Shown: in pieces, positions 1 through 9,790 of the stretch | Numbering within the stretch: the first letter of the stretch is position 1 | Layout: the number at the start of each line of letters is the position of its first letter | From: Henriciella sp. | GTDB taxonomy: Bacteria; Pseudomonadota; Alphaproteobacteria; Caulobacterales; Hyphomonadaceae | Length of the DNA: 64,000 nucleotides | Direction: 5' to 3' | NCBI RefSeq assembly: GCF_029937755.1 | Contig: NZ_JAPYPG010000001.1 | Span: 744,001-808,000, forward strand | Translations under genes and position numbers: made by a program | Notes under the pieces: generated by a model | The model's input: the letters and a program-made list of their open reading frames with translations, nothing else | Told to the model about the DNA's origin: nothing | The model's database searches: none

Positions 1-444
1 TTCAGCTTTGCGTCCTATGGAGCCGTGCGGAAGAAGGTCAAGGTCGACAGCCGGATCGGATTTGCGGTCGAAACCGCGCTTCTCTTCCCGGTCGCCTTCC
101 TGTGGCTGACCTGGTTTCAGGCGACCGGTCAGGGCGGCTGGGTCGGCGATTATGGCTGGGACTGGCTTGTCCTGCCACTGGCCGGACCGATCACGGCCGT
201 GCCGCTCATCCTGTTCGCCTTGGCGGCCAAAAGGCTGAAACTCGCGACGATCGGAATGATGCAATACATGACACCAACCATCCAGTTCCTGATCGCGGTC
301 CTGATCTTCCGCGAGCCCTTCGGTTTGGTCGACGCCATCGCCTTCGGCCTGATCTGGACGGCCCTCATTGTCTTCACCACAGACAGCGTTCTGGGCGAAC
401 GAAAGGCGCGCCGCCTCGCCCGCGCGGCGAGATTCGCAGAATAA
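1..444 (+). CDS. rarD: RarD/EamA-family transporter, C-terminal part (5' truncated by window edge)
   Basis: Frame open from base 1 (FSFASYGAVRKK...); RarD-like SFxxYGxxRK motif and several hydrophobic TM segments. Confidence 0.75.
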   Translation, partial: FSFASYGAVRKKVKVDSRIGFAVETALLFPVAFLWLTWFQATGQGGWVGDYGWDWLVLPLAGPITAVPLILFALAAKRLKLATIGMMQYMTPTIQFLIAVLIFREPFGLVDAIAFGLIWTALIVFTTDSVLGERKARRLARAARFAE

Positions 445-448
445 GGAC

Positions 449-489
449 AAAAAAATGCCCCGGCGCCGAGGAGGACAATGGGCCGGGGC
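449..489 (-). terminator. Rho-independent terminator for the minus-strand LysE-family gene
   Basis: Stem GCCCCGGC (457-464) / GCCGGGGC (482-489) next to an A7 run (449-455), which is a U-tract on the minus strand. Confidence 0.7.
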
Positions 490-598
490 AGTGGTGCATG
501 GTGAAGTTGGAGAGTCCAAGTTCGCCTTACAGACAGCAAACGCCATGCCAGCTCTCCCTGCAAGCGAATTTTCTATTTTAAAGGCACATTTTTTTCGC

Positions 599-1222
599 TT
601 AGCGTGTGGAAAACGCGATCCAGGCGGCGATCGCCACCAGCGCACCCGCGAAAGCCAGACGGACGGCCAGCAATCGCCGCCAGCGCTCAATCTGCTCGCC
701 AAGCTGCGCGCCCAGCAAGACGAGCCCGGCATGAACCAGGACCGACAGCAGGATGTGGAGACTGCCAAGAACCAGGATCTGCGCCCAGACCGGCCAGGAC
801 TCGCTGGTCGCAAACTGGCCCACAACGGCGATGTAGAACACAAGGGCCTTGGGATTAAGCAGATTGGCAATGAACCCCCGGCGAAACCCCTCGGCCTGGG
901 CCTCATGACCCGGAGACGAATCGCCTGTCTCGGCGAAGGCTGTCCAGGCGAGATACAGCATGAAGGCGACCCCGCCCCAGCGCAGGGTCTGATAGACGAC
1001 CTCATTTCCGGCAACAAAGGTCGAAAACCCGGCGGCTGCGGCGATCAACTGAACGCTAAGGCCGAGCGTAATGCCCAGAACCGCCGTGAACCCGACCCGG
1101 CGGCCCTTCTGGGCCGACACGGCCGTCAGCCACCCCATATTCGGGCCGGGCGTCAGCTCCACGACGGCCATGGCGGCAAGGAACGCGATCCAGTCAATGC
1201 TACCGTTCAATTTCGTCACCAA
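599..1222 (-). CDS. LysE/RhtB family translocator
   Basis: 207 aa ORF, ELTPGPNMGWLTAVSAQKGRRVGFTAVLGITLG typical of LysE family. Confidence 0.85.
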   Translation of the reverse strand: MVTKLNGSIDWIAFLAAMAVVELTPGPNMGWLTAVSAQKGRRVGFTAVLGITLGLSVQLIAAAAGFSTFVAGNEVVYQTLRWGGVAFMLYLAWTAFAETGDSSPGHEAQAEGFRRGFIANLLNPKALVFYIAVVGQFATSESWPVWAQILVLGSLHILLSVLVHAGLVLLGAQLGEQIERWRRLLAVRLAFAGALVAIAAWIAFSTR

Positions 1223-1270
1223 AAGTGGGCTGGAATTGGGCTGTCGCTGGAACGTTTCTGGAACGTGATT

Positions 1271-2389
1271 TCAAAGGCATCCGTAAAGAGCGTCCACCAG
1301 CCGTCGCGCCCTTGGGTCCCCCTGAAGATAGCTGGATTGTTTGTTCATGACATAGGCCGCTGACAAGTGCCTGTCGGGATCGCCAAGGGCAAGGGAGCCT
1401 CCCCAGCCGGAATGCGCCAGCGTCTCGGGATTCGGCCCGTATATGCCGAGATTGTTTCGCATCACCCCGGCCGCGAACTCGGTCACGAAAGGCAGGACGA
1501 GATCCTCGCCAATCACGCGACGCTTCGTCAGATCGGCGAAAGACTCCTCTGGAATCTGCTGTTTACCAGCACCATGCCCACGGCTTGCATAAAGTCCGTA
1601 GAGCTGCGCGACCGATTTCGCCGTGCCATGCCCATTGGCGGACGGGATCTCGATCGTCCGCCACTCTGCGCCGCCCCGGTCAGGGGCGGCCCATTTCGTC
1701 AGGAAGGCGACCTTCTTGAATTCATTGAGGTCGCCGAGTTGCGGCATCTCGCGCGGACGCATGATCTCGGCAACCCGGTCATGCTCATGCTCGGGAAGAC
1801 CGATATGGAAATCGATCCCAAGCGGTCCACATATCTCCTCACGCAGCACGGTGCCGAGACTTTTCCCGCTGATGCGTTGCACAATTTCCCCGGCCAGATA
1901 GCCCCAGGTCAGCGGGTGGTACCCATGCGCTGTCCCCGGCTCCCAGAGCGGTTCGAGATCAGCGAGTTCTGCCGCCAGTGCTGGCGGGTCGAGCCAGAGA
2001 CCGGGATCGATCTGCTCTGAAAATCCGACAAGACCGGCCTGATGGGAAAGCATTTCCCCAATCGTGACATCCGCCTTGCCGCCGGCCGAAAACTCCGGCC
2101 AGACCGCGGCAACCTTCGTCTCGTAGCCATCGTCCAGCGCACCGATCACACGCGCGATGACCAGCGAAGCAATTCCCTTGGTTGTCGAATAGATCGGTAC
2201 CAGCGTGGTTTCGTTCCACGCCTTTTCCTTTTTGCGGTCGGCATATCCGCCCTGGATATCCACCACTGTCTCGCCATCAAGAATGGCCGCGAACCCCGCG
2301 CCCAGCTCCTCGCCTGCGACAAAGGTTTCCTCAAAAACATCCCTGACCGGTTCGAACCCTGGCGCCACAGTTCCGCGAATGTCGCTCAT
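1271..2389 (-). CDS. Serine hydrolase / beta-lactamase-family esterase (EstB-like)
   Basis: ORF start trimmed to MSDIRGTVAPGFEPV; STTK motif (YSTTKGIASLV), GYHPLTWGYLAGEI, HSGWGG. Confidence 0.85.
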   Translation of the reverse strand: MSDIRGTVAPGFEPVRDVFEETFVAGEELGAGFAAILDGETVVDIQGGYADRKKEKAWNETTLVPIYSTTKGIASLVIARVIGALDDGYETKVAAVWPEFSAGGKADVTIGEMLSHQAGLVGFSEQIDPGLWLDPPALAAELADLEPLWEPGTAHGYHPLTWGYLAGEIVQRISGKSLGTVLREEICGPLGIDFHIGLPEHEHDRVAEIMRPREMPQLGDLNEFKKVAFLTKWAAPDRGGAEWRTIEIPSANGHGTAKSVAQLYGLYASRGHGAGKQQIPEESFADLTKRRVIGEDLVLPFVTEFAAGVMRNNLGIYGPNPETLAHSGWGGSLALGDPDRHLSAAYVMNKQSSYLQGDPRARRLVDALYGCL

Positions 2390-2526
2390 CTCGCTGACCT
2401 CATCTTTGCTGAGCGGAGCGATACACGATGAGACGGGGAAGAAAAGGCCTGCACACTTGGCCGCACTGGACATATTGCAGGGGAAAAGGCATCGATTGCG
2501 CCGACAGTACGAGGGATGAAGACCGC

Positions 2527-3417
2527 ATGACCACACAGACCACCCACCGCCCCCGCCGCTCCTGCCTCTACATGCCGGGTGCCAACCCGCGCGCCCTTGA
2601 AAAGGCAAGGTCGCTTCCCGCTGACTCCCTGATCCTCGACCTTGAAGATGCCGTTGCGCCGGACGCCAAGGAAGAAGCGCGCGAAACGGTCTGTTCTGCG
2701 GTAAAAGCAGGCGGGTATGGCAAGCGGGAAGTCGTTATCCGCATCAACGGCCTCGACACCGAATGGGGCCTGGATGACATGAAGGCTGCCGTGGACGCGG
2801 GGCCAGACGCGATCCTCGCGCCGAAAGTCATCGACGGCGGTGACATTGACCGCCTGGACGATGCCATGAGCCGGGCCGGCGCACCGAAGGAGATGGGTCT
2901 CTGGGTGATGATCGAGATGCCCAAAGCCCTGTTTAATATCGTTGATATTGCCGAAGCCGCCGGCAGGACACGTCTGTCTGCCTTCGTCATGGGCACCAAC
3001 GATCTCGCCAAGGAACTTCGCGCCCATGTCGATGCAGACCGTACCGCCTTCCAGACAGCCTTCGGCCTGACCATGGCCGCTGCTCGCGCTTATGACATCG
3101 TTGCCATTGACGGGGTCTACAACGACATCTCGAACGCGGAAGGGCTGGAACACGAAGTGCGCCAAGGGCGCATGCTGGGCTTCGACGGCAAGACGCTGAT
3201 TCACCCTTCCCAGATCGAGACGACCAACCGCATCTTCGCGCCGGAAGAAGCAGCCGTTCAGCAGGCGCGAGATGTCATCGACGCCTTCGCCGACCCGGCC
3301 AACAAGGGCAAAGGCGTATTGAAAGTAAACGGTAAAATGACCGAACTTCTCCACTTGGAAGAAGCCCGGCGTATTGTCGCCGTCGATGAAGCGATCAAGG
3401 CGATGGAGACGGCCTGA
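2527..3417 (+). CDS. HpcH/HpaI aldolase/citrate lyase family (CitE-like CoA ester lyase)
   Basis: RSCLYMPGANPRALEKARSLPADSLILDLEDAVAP...; start trimmed to MTTQTTHRP. Confidence 0.88.
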   Translation: MTTQTTHRPRRSCLYMPGANPRALEKARSLPADSLILDLEDAVAPDAKEEARETVCSAVKAGGYGKREVVIRINGLDTEWGLDDMKAAVDAGPDAILAPKVIDGGDIDRLDDAMSRAGAPKEMGLWVMIEMPKALFNIVDIAEAAGRTRLSAFVMGTNDLAKELRAHVDADRTAFQTAFGLTMAAARAYDIVAIDGVYNDISNAEGLEHEVRQGRMLGFDGKTLIHPSQIETTNRIFAPEEAAVQQARDVIDAFADPANKGKGVLKVNGKMTELLHLEEARRIVAVDEAIKAMETA

Positions 3418-3764
3418 TGACCTACACCCTGCTTCACCACACCGGCTGCAGCACATCCCGCAAGGGCTTGGCCCTGCTTCAGGAGAACGGCATCGAGCCG
3501 GAAATTCGCAAATACATGAATGCGGGCGAGGCCCTCAGCATCGATGAGCTTAAAGAGATCGCCACGAAGATGGGCAATGCCTCACCGCGCGAATTCCTGC
3601 GCGACAAGGATGCCAAGAAGTTCGACATCCCACCGGGCATGAGTGATGACGATCTCTTTGCTGCGATGGTGGACAATCCAAAGCTGATCCAGAGGCCCAT
3701 CGGAATAAAGGATGGAAAGGCCGTGCTTGGACGGCCAGTCGAAAAACTGCTCGACATCACCTGA
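3417..3764 (+). CDS. ArsC/Spx family protein (arsenate reductase-like)
   Basis: HHTGCSTSRKGLALLQENGIEPEIRKYM; ATGA overlap with upstream gene. Confidence 0.82.
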   Translation: MTYTLLHHTGCSTSRKGLALLQENGIEPEIRKYMNAGEALSIDELKEIATKMGNASPREFLRDKDAKKFDIPPGMSDDDLFAAMVDNPKLIQRPIGIKDGKAVLGRPVEKLLDIT

Positions 3765-3803
3765 AAAGCCGGAATCGATCAAATTTAACAAGCCGCATAA
3801 GCC

Positions 3804-4067
3804 ATGCAGCAAAGCCTCTGTGCGATGAAGCAGGTCATGACGATCCTGCTTCTCACTGCGGCGGCCTTCCTCGCCCTCTCAATGGCCCTCTTCTTCGGGC
3901 CGCAGTTCGTGGCTTATGGAACGCCGGGCCTGCGCGACGCCTTCCAGCGCCCTGAAGCAAAGCTGATCGCTGGCGGTCTCGCCACAGCTATCGCCCTGCT
4001 GCTTTTTGCCCCGGTCATTTCTTCTGTCTTGATTTCAGACGCTCAGGCAGTGCAGGTGGTCGCCTGA
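3804..4067 (+). CDS. Small membrane protein, unknown function
   Basis: 87 aa ORF with two hydrophobic stretches in an otherwise empty intergenic gap. Confidence 0.5.
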   Translation: MQQSLCAMKQVMTILLLTAAAFLALSMALFFGPQFVAYGTPGLRDAFQRPEAKLIAGGLATAIALLLFAPVISSVLISDAQAVQVVA

Positions 4068-4132
4068 GATACTGATGGGGCAGCGAGCCGCTTAAAGCGA
4101 TGCCTGGCCCCGGCAACACACCGAGGCGAAGC

Positions 4133-5167
4133 ATGACGAAATCCAACCCGGGCCACTATTTCGAAGACTTCAAACCCGGCATGGAGCTTGTCCACGCCAC
4201 GCCACTGACAGTCACCTCCGGCGACATTTCCCTGTACCGCGCGCTGACAGGCTCTCGCCATGCGCTTTATTCGGCCGAAACCTTTGCAACAGCCAATCGG
4301 TTCACAGCCCTCCCTATTGATCCGCTGCTGGCTTTCCATGTCGTCTTCGGCAAGACGGTGCCGGATATTTCGCTCAACGCGGTGGCAAACCTTGGCTATG
4401 CCGACGGGAAATTCCTGCAAACGGTCTACCCAGGTGACACGCTGACGGCGATTTCGGACGTGATTGGCGTCAAGGAAAACTCCAATGGCAAGACGGGCGT
4501 GGTCTGGGTGCGGACGCGCGGGGAGAACCAGAAGGGTGAGACCGTGCTCTCCTATGTCCGCTGGGTGATGGTCAACAAGAAGGACCCATCAAACCCTGCG
4601 CCGGAAGCGATTATTCCAGAATTGCCCGAGGCCGTCCCGGCGTCGGCCCTTCCCGCCCCGGCTTATGACGACTGGGATGACGCGCTTGCCGGTTCCAAGT
4701 GGCGTTATGGCGACTATGAGATCGACGAAAAGATCGACCATGTCGACGGGATGACCGTCGAAGAGGCAGAACACCAGATCGCCACGCGGCTCTACCAGAA
4801 TACCGCCAAGGTCCATTTCGACGCCCATGCGCAAAAGGACAGCCGCTTCGGCAAACGCCTGATCTATGGCGGCGTGGTGATCTCGATTGCGCGCGCGCTG
4901 TCTTTCAACGGTCTCGAAAGCGCCGCCCAGATGCTGGCAATCAATGCCGGCACGCATGCCGGGCCGCTCTTTGCCGGAGACACGATCTATGCCTGGTCGG
5001 AAGTCCTGGACAAGGCCACGCTGAACGACACGACCGGTGCGCTTCGCCTTCGGCTGGTGGCCGCGAAGAACCACCCCTGCGCTGACTTCCCGCTGCGCGG
5101 CGAAGACGGGAAATATGCCAGCGATGTCATTCTTGACTTCGATTACTGGGCGGCGGTCCCCATCTGA
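4133..5167 (+). CDS. MaoC-family dehydratase, double hotdog (mesaconyl-CoA hydratase-like)
   Basis: NPGHYFEDFKPGMELVHATPLTVTSGDISLYRALTGSRHALYS; about 345 aa with two MaoC-like halves. Confidence 0.8.
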   Translation: MTKSNPGHYFEDFKPGMELVHATPLTVTSGDISLYRALTGSRHALYSAETFATANRFTALPIDPLLAFHVVFGKTVPDISLNAVANLGYADGKFLQTVYPGDTLTAISDVIGVKENSNGKTGVVWVRTRGENQKGETVLSYVRWVMVNKKDPSNPAPEAIIPELPEAVPASALPAPAYDDWDDALAGSKWRYGDYEIDEKIDHVDGMTVEEAEHQIATRLYQNTAKVHFDAHAQKDSRFGKRLIYGGVVISIARALSFNGLESAAQMLAINAGTHAGPLFAGDTIYAWSEVLDKATLNDTTGALRLRLVAAKNHPCADFPLRGEDGKYASDVILDFDYWAAVPI

Positions 5168-5176
5168 TCGCTGGCA

Positions 5177-5587
5177 ATGATAAACCTCCTCGAAGGCCTT
5201 TCCCTGTTCGGCGTCGCCATCGCGACGATCCTGATGGCTATTGCCAGCCTGCTCGGCACCATGACGCTGAAGCAGCTAGTGGACCTCGGACATGTCGATG
5301 CGCGCGTCCTCTGCAATCTCACCGGCATCACGGATCCGCGAGAGCTGCAGGATGTTTTCGGCCCGCCGACCATGAATCGCGTCTGGCATGGACTGACGCT
5401 TGCGTATATCGAACGCGAGCGTCGGCCGGCGGGTTATCTCGTCAGCGATGACAGGATCGACTGGATCTCGATCGGCGTCGCTTTTCTTGCTTTTTTCTGG
5501 CGGCATCCGGTTGCCGACCTGCTGCTTATCGTGGCCGCAGTGTCACAGGTGTCGGGCTGGGTGATCGCTGCCCGCCTGCCAAAGTAG
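5177..5587 (+). CDS. Hypothetical membrane protein
   Basis: 136 aa ORF with N- and C-terminal TM segments, syntenic gap. Confidence 0.5.
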   Translation: MINLLEGLSLFGVAIATILMAIASLLGTMTLKQLVDLGHVDARVLCNLTGITDPRELQDVFGPPTMNRVWHGLTLAYIERERRPAGYLVSDDRIDWISIGVAFLAFFWRHPVADLLLIVAAVSQVSGWVIAARLPK

Positions 5588-5632
5588 ATTTCGACTTCCG
5601 CTCGCCTGCCCCCTCCCTTACATGACAATCCC

Positions 5633-6442
5633 ATGAAGGTCTGGAAGATGAATGGTGCGGGAAACGCCTTTGCGGTCTTTGACGCAAGGGACAGGACGTT
5701 TGACCCCGATGCTGCGCGCATCCGCGCTATCGCCGAGAAGATGAAGGCCGATCAGGTCATGGCAATCGAGCGCGATGGCAGCGCCGATGCCTTTATTCGC
5801 ATCTGGAATTCTTCCGGCGAGGAAGTGGGCGCTTGCGGCAATGGTACACGGGCGGTGGCGCATCTTCTTCTGGATGAGTCCAACAAGCCTGAAGTGCGTA
5901 TCCGTACCAAGGCAGACGTCCTGAAGGGCCGCAAGGCGGGGGAAAACCTCGTCACTATCGACATGGGCTCACCGCTCATGGCGTGGGAAGACATTCCACT
6001 GTCGGAGAAGATGGACGTGCGCGGCGTCGATGTCCGTATCGGCCCGATGGACAAGCCTTATCTGTCGCGGCCGGCCGTCGTCTCCATGGGGAACCCTCAC
6101 GCTGTCTTCTTTGTCGACGATGTCGACGCTTATGACATCCCGCAGATCGGCCCGCTGGTGGAATGGCACCCGCTATTCCCGGAAGGCACCAATGTCGGCT
6201 TCGCTCAGATTATAGACCGGGAAACCATCCGTCTCCGCGTATGGGAACGGGGTGCCGGGCTCACAAAGGCCTGCGGAACAGGCGCATGCGCCGCTCTCGT
6301 CTGCGCCGCACGTGCCGGCAAGACCGGACGAAAAGCCAGACTCATTCTCGATGGCGGCGACCTGACTATCGACTGGCGCGAAAGTGATGACCACGTTCTG
6401 ATGACCGGTCCGGTCGAGCTGGAGATGAGTTTCGAGGTCTGA
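5633..6442 (+). CDS. dapF: Diaminopimelate epimerase
   Basis: MKVWKMNGAGNAFAVFDARD, CGNGTRAVAHLL, ACGTGACAALV catalytic Cys motifs. Confidence 0.96.
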   Translation: MKVWKMNGAGNAFAVFDARDRTFDPDAARIRAIAEKMKADQVMAIERDGSADAFIRIWNSSGEEVGACGNGTRAVAHLLLDESNKPEVRIRTKADVLKGRKAGENLVTIDMGSPLMAWEDIPLSEKMDVRGVDVRIGPMDKPYLSRPAVVSMGNPHAVFFVDDVDAYDIPQIGPLVEWHPLFPEGTNVGFAQIIDRETIRLRVWERGAGLTKACGTGACAALVCAARAGKTGRKARLILDGGDLTIDWRESDDHVLMTGPVELEMSFEV

Positions 6443-6501
6443 TGGGTGGAGGTCTGTGCAACTTCCGGTTAGGCTGACCCAAGCCAACAAGGAGGGACGC
6501 C

Positions 6502-6954
6502 ATGCGCCTGCACGCTCTGACCACAGTAGCCATTACCGCCACACTCATAGCATCGACCGCATCCGCCCAGTCTCTTGGCGTGAAGCCGGGCAAATGGGAA
6601 ACCAGCCACACCTTCACAGGCACCGTGAAGGCTCAGGGCATGTCGATGAGCCTCCCCGGAAAGACGACAACCGACACGCAGTGCATCACCGAGGAGGATG
6701 CCACATTCAAGCCGGAAGACCTGAGCGGCGAAGAGTGCACCACCTCGAACGTCCAATCGACCGGGAAATCGATCAGCTTCGACATTGATTGCAGCCAAAG
6801 CGGTACGTCCATGACGGGCCGGATGGAAACGACGGCCTCCAATGACGGCACATCCATGGAAGGAACGATGACGATGGAAGGCAGTCAGCCCGGCGGCGGA
6901 AGCATCGACATGAAGGGCGATTTCAGCGGCACCCGGATCGGCAGCTGCAGCTGA
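6502..6954 (+). CDS. DUF3617-like secreted protein
   Basis: Signal peptide ...ASTASAQ; LGVKPGKWETSHTF..., conserved Cys pattern. Confidence 0.65.
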   Translation: MRLHALTTVAITATLIASTASAQSLGVKPGKWETSHTFTGTVKAQGMSMSLPGKTTTDTQCITEEDATFKPEDLSGEECTTSNVQSTGKSISFDIDCSQSGTSMTGRMETTASNDGTSMEGTMTMEGSQPGGGSIDMKGDFSGTRIGSCS

Positions 6955-6995
6955 TAAGCCTTGAAACCCGTGGTCAGACGCGCGATCTGGGCGGA

Positions 6996-8282
6996 TTGAC
7001 CATGTCCACCGATACAAAGCCTCTTGTTTCGCCGAAAGTCATCACGCTCGGCTGCCGCCTGAACTCCTATGAGTCCGAGGTCATGAGAGGGCATGCCGAG
7101 AAGGCTGGCCTCGACAATACGGTCATCATCAATACCTGCGCTGTAACTGCAGAAGCCGTGCGCACCGCGCGCCAGACAATCCGCCGCGCGAAGAAGGACA
7201 ATCCAGACGTCGAGATTGTCGTGACCGGCTGTGCCGCGCAGATCAATCCGGGCGAGTTCGCCGCCATGCCGGAAGTCAGCCGCGTGATCGGCAACCAGGA
7301 AAAGATGGACGCCGGCACCTGGTCCTCCCCGGCTCTGCGCCACGGCGAAGAAAAAGTGCTCGTCAACGACATCATGTCGGTGAAAGAGACCGCCGGACAC
7401 CTGATCGACGGCATGGAGGGCCGCGCACGCGCCTATGTGCAGGTCCAGAATGGCTGCGACCACCGCTGCACTTTCTGCATTATCCCTTACGGCCGCGGCA
7501 ATTCACGCTCGGTGCCCGCCGGAGACGTCGTTTCCATGGTCCGCCGCCTGGTGGAGACAGGCCACTATGAAATCGTCCTTACGGGCGTCGACCTGACAAG
7601 CTGGGGCGCGGACCTGCCAGGTCAGCCGCAGCTTGGTAATCTCGTGCAGCGCATCCTGAAACTCATACCAGAGCTGAAGCAGCTTCGGATCTCCTCGATT
7701 GATGCGATCGAAATGGATGATGCGCTCTTCGAAGCGATGAGCGATCCGCGCATGGCGCCTTTCATGCACCTGTCGCTGCAGCATGGCGACAATCTTATCC
7801 TGAAGCGCATGAAGCGCCGCCACTCACGCGAAGATGCCATTGAACTGGCCGGCAAGCTACGCCAGATCCGCCCGGATGTCGCGCTCGGCGCCGATATCAT
7901 TGCCGGTTTCCCGACGGAAACTGAAGCCGCGTTCGAAAATTCGATAAGGCTGGTCGAGGACTGTGGTCTCGCTTTCCTGCACGTCTTCCCCTACAGCCCC
8001 CGCCCCGGCACACCGGCAGCACGGATGCCGCAGCTTGAGAAGGCCCTCATCAAGGCCCGTGCCGCACGCCTGCGCGACGCTGGCGCAGCTGCTTTGTCGC
8101 GCCATCTGGACGGGCATGTCGGCCAGACACACGATGTTCTGGTCGAGCAGGAGGCCAATGGCCGCCTTGGAGACTTCTCCCAGGTGTCACTTGAAGGATT
8201 TCAAGGGCTTGAAGCAGGCCGTCCGGTTGCGGCAAGGATAGTCTCTCAGGACGGACGTAAACTGATCGGTGAGCCTGCATGA
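6996..8282 (+). CDS. mtaB: tRNA (t6A37)-methylthiotransferase
   Basis: TLGCRLNSYESEVM, VQVQNGCDHRCTFCIIPYGRGNSRS radical SAM CxxxCxxC. Confidence 0.93.
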   Translation: MTMSTDTKPLVSPKVITLGCRLNSYESEVMRGHAEKAGLDNTVIINTCAVTAEAVRTARQTIRRAKKDNPDVEIVVTGCAAQINPGEFAAMPEVSRVIGNQEKMDAGTWSSPALRHGEEKVLVNDIMSVKETAGHLIDGMEGRARAYVQVQNGCDHRCTFCIIPYGRGNSRSVPAGDVVSMVRRLVETGHYEIVLTGVDLTSWGADLPGQPQLGNLVQRILKLIPELKQLRISSIDAIEMDDALFEAMSDPRMAPFMHLSLQHGDNLILKRMKRRHSREDAIELAGKLRQIRPDVALGADIIAGFPTETEAAFENSIRLVEDCGLAFLHVFPYSPRPGTPAARMPQLEKALIKARAARLRDAGAAALSRHLDGHVGQTHDVLVEQEANGRLGDFSQVSLEGFQGLEAGRPVAARIVSQDGRKLIGEPA

Positions 8283-9790
8283 TCCTCTGGTTCGGAAAAA
8301 AGAAGAAAAAGAAGGAACTGGAAGAGGCCGGCGCAGCGATGGACGCGCCGGACCTTTCAGCCGAAGAGGTTGCGGCGAAGGACGCTGCCGAGAAAGAGAA
8401 GGCCGAAAGCGAGGCGGCTGAAAAGGCAGAGATCGAGCGCAAGGTCGCCGAGGCCAATCGCGCCTGGGAAGAGCGCCAGAGACGCGAGCGCGAAGAAGCC
8501 GAAACCGAGACCCGCAGGCTTGAGACGCAGGCCCGCGAGGCCGAAGCCGCAAGGGAGCAGGCCCGTAAGGCTGCAGAAGAGGCCAGCCTCAAGGCTGCTG
8601 AGGACGAAGCGGCCCGGAAAGCTGCCGAGGAAGCCGAAGCTCAGGCGCGCCGGGCCGAGGAAGAAGCAGAACGAATTCGCAAGGAAGAGGCTGAGCGCGA
8701 AGCGGCCCGCCAGAAGGCTGAAAACGAGATCCGGATTGCTGAAGAGCGCCGCCGCGCCGAAGCGGAACGTGAGGAAGCCCGCCGCAAGGAAGATGCGGCC
8801 AAGGCGCCCAAACCTCCAGCTCAGAGCGTCGAGCCGGACCCTTATGCGGAAACGAAATCACCCGGCTTCTTCAAGAAGCTGACAAGTGGTCTCTCAAAAT
8901 CCTCTTCTAAGCTCGGCGCCAGCCTGACCGGTACTTTCACGCGTCGTAAGCTCGACGATGAAGCGCTCGAGGAGCTGGAAGACCTGCTCATCACCTCGGA
9001 TATGGGCGCACGCGTTGCCGCCAGGGTCACAACAAACCTGGCGAAGACCCGGTTCGACAAGGATGTGACGGATGACGAGATCAAGGCGGCTCTGGCCGAG
9101 GAGATCGAAGCCATCATGAAGCCGCGAGAGCAGGTCGTCGACTTCTCTGACGGTCCAACGCCGCGCATCGTCCTGTTTGTCGGCGTGAACGGCTCAGGCA
9201 AGACAACGACAATTGGTAAAATTGCGTCGAAGCTGAAAGAACAGGGGGCAAGCGCTCTCCTCGTTGCAGGCGACACGTTCCGCGCTGCAGCCATCGAACA
9301 ACTCACGGTATGGGGCGAGCGCGCCGGGATTCCCGTCATGTCGAAGCCCACCGGCGCCGATGCCGCCGGCCTCGTTTATGAAGCCGTGGAAAAGGCGAAA
9401 GCCGAAAGGCTCGATCTCGTGCTGGTCGATACAGCAGGCCGGCTCCAGAACAAGGCGGAGCTGATGTCGGAACTCGCCAAAATTGTCCGTGTGACCCGCA
9501 AGCTCGATCCGGAAGCGCCGCACGACGTCATCCTCGTCCTCGACGCCACGGTCGGACAGAATGCGCTTTCCCAGGTGGAAGCCTTCCGGCACACCGCAGG
9601 CGTCTCCGGTATCGTGATGACGAAGCTGGACGGGACCGCGAAGGGCGGCGTTCTCGTTGCCATCGCCGAAGCGCATGACCTGCCGATCCACTTCATCGGC
9701 GTTGGGGAAAAAGCCGAAGACCTCCAGCCGTTCAGTGCCGAAGCCTATGCCAAGGCACTTGTCGGGATGGATGAAAAGGAGCCTGCGTGA
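8279..9790 (+). CDS. ftsY: Signal recognition particle receptor FtsY with long charged N-terminal domain
   Basis: NG domain: GVNGSGKTTTIGKIA, DTFRAAAIEQL, DTAGRLQNK, TKLDGTAKGG; N-terminal about 190 aa of E/A/R/K coiled-coil-like sequence. Confidence 0.95.
   Translation: MILWFGKKKKKKELEEAGAAMDAPDLSAEEVAAKDAAEKEKAESEAAEKAEIERKVAEANRAWEERQRREREEAETETRRLETQAREAEAAREQARKAAEEASLKAAEDEAARKAAEEAEAQARRAEEEAERIRKEEAEREAARQKAENEIRIAEERRRAEAEREEARRKEDAAKAPKPPAQSVEPDPYAETKSPGFFKKLTSGLSKSSSKLGASLTGTFTRRKLDDEALEELEDLLITSDMGARVAARVTTNLAKTRFDKDVTDDEIKAALAEEIEAIMKPREQVVDFSDGPTPRIVLFVGVNGSGKTTTIGKIASKLKEQGASALLVAGDTFRAAAIEQLTVWGERAGIPVMSKPTGADAAGLVYEAVEKAKAERLDLVLVDTAGRLQNKAELMSELAKIVRVTRKLDPEAPHDVILVLDATVGQNALSQVEAFRHTAGVSGIVMTKLDGTAKGGVLVAIAEAHDLPIHFIGVGEKAEDLQPFSAEAYAKALVGMDEKEPA

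Noticed and set aside
368-1363. 331-aa plus-strand ORF
   Set aside because: Antisense to the LysE-family gene and spans a terminator; low-plausibility composition
2386-3456. 356-aa minus-strand ORF
   Set aside because: Antisense to the CitE-like lyase gene; no family signature
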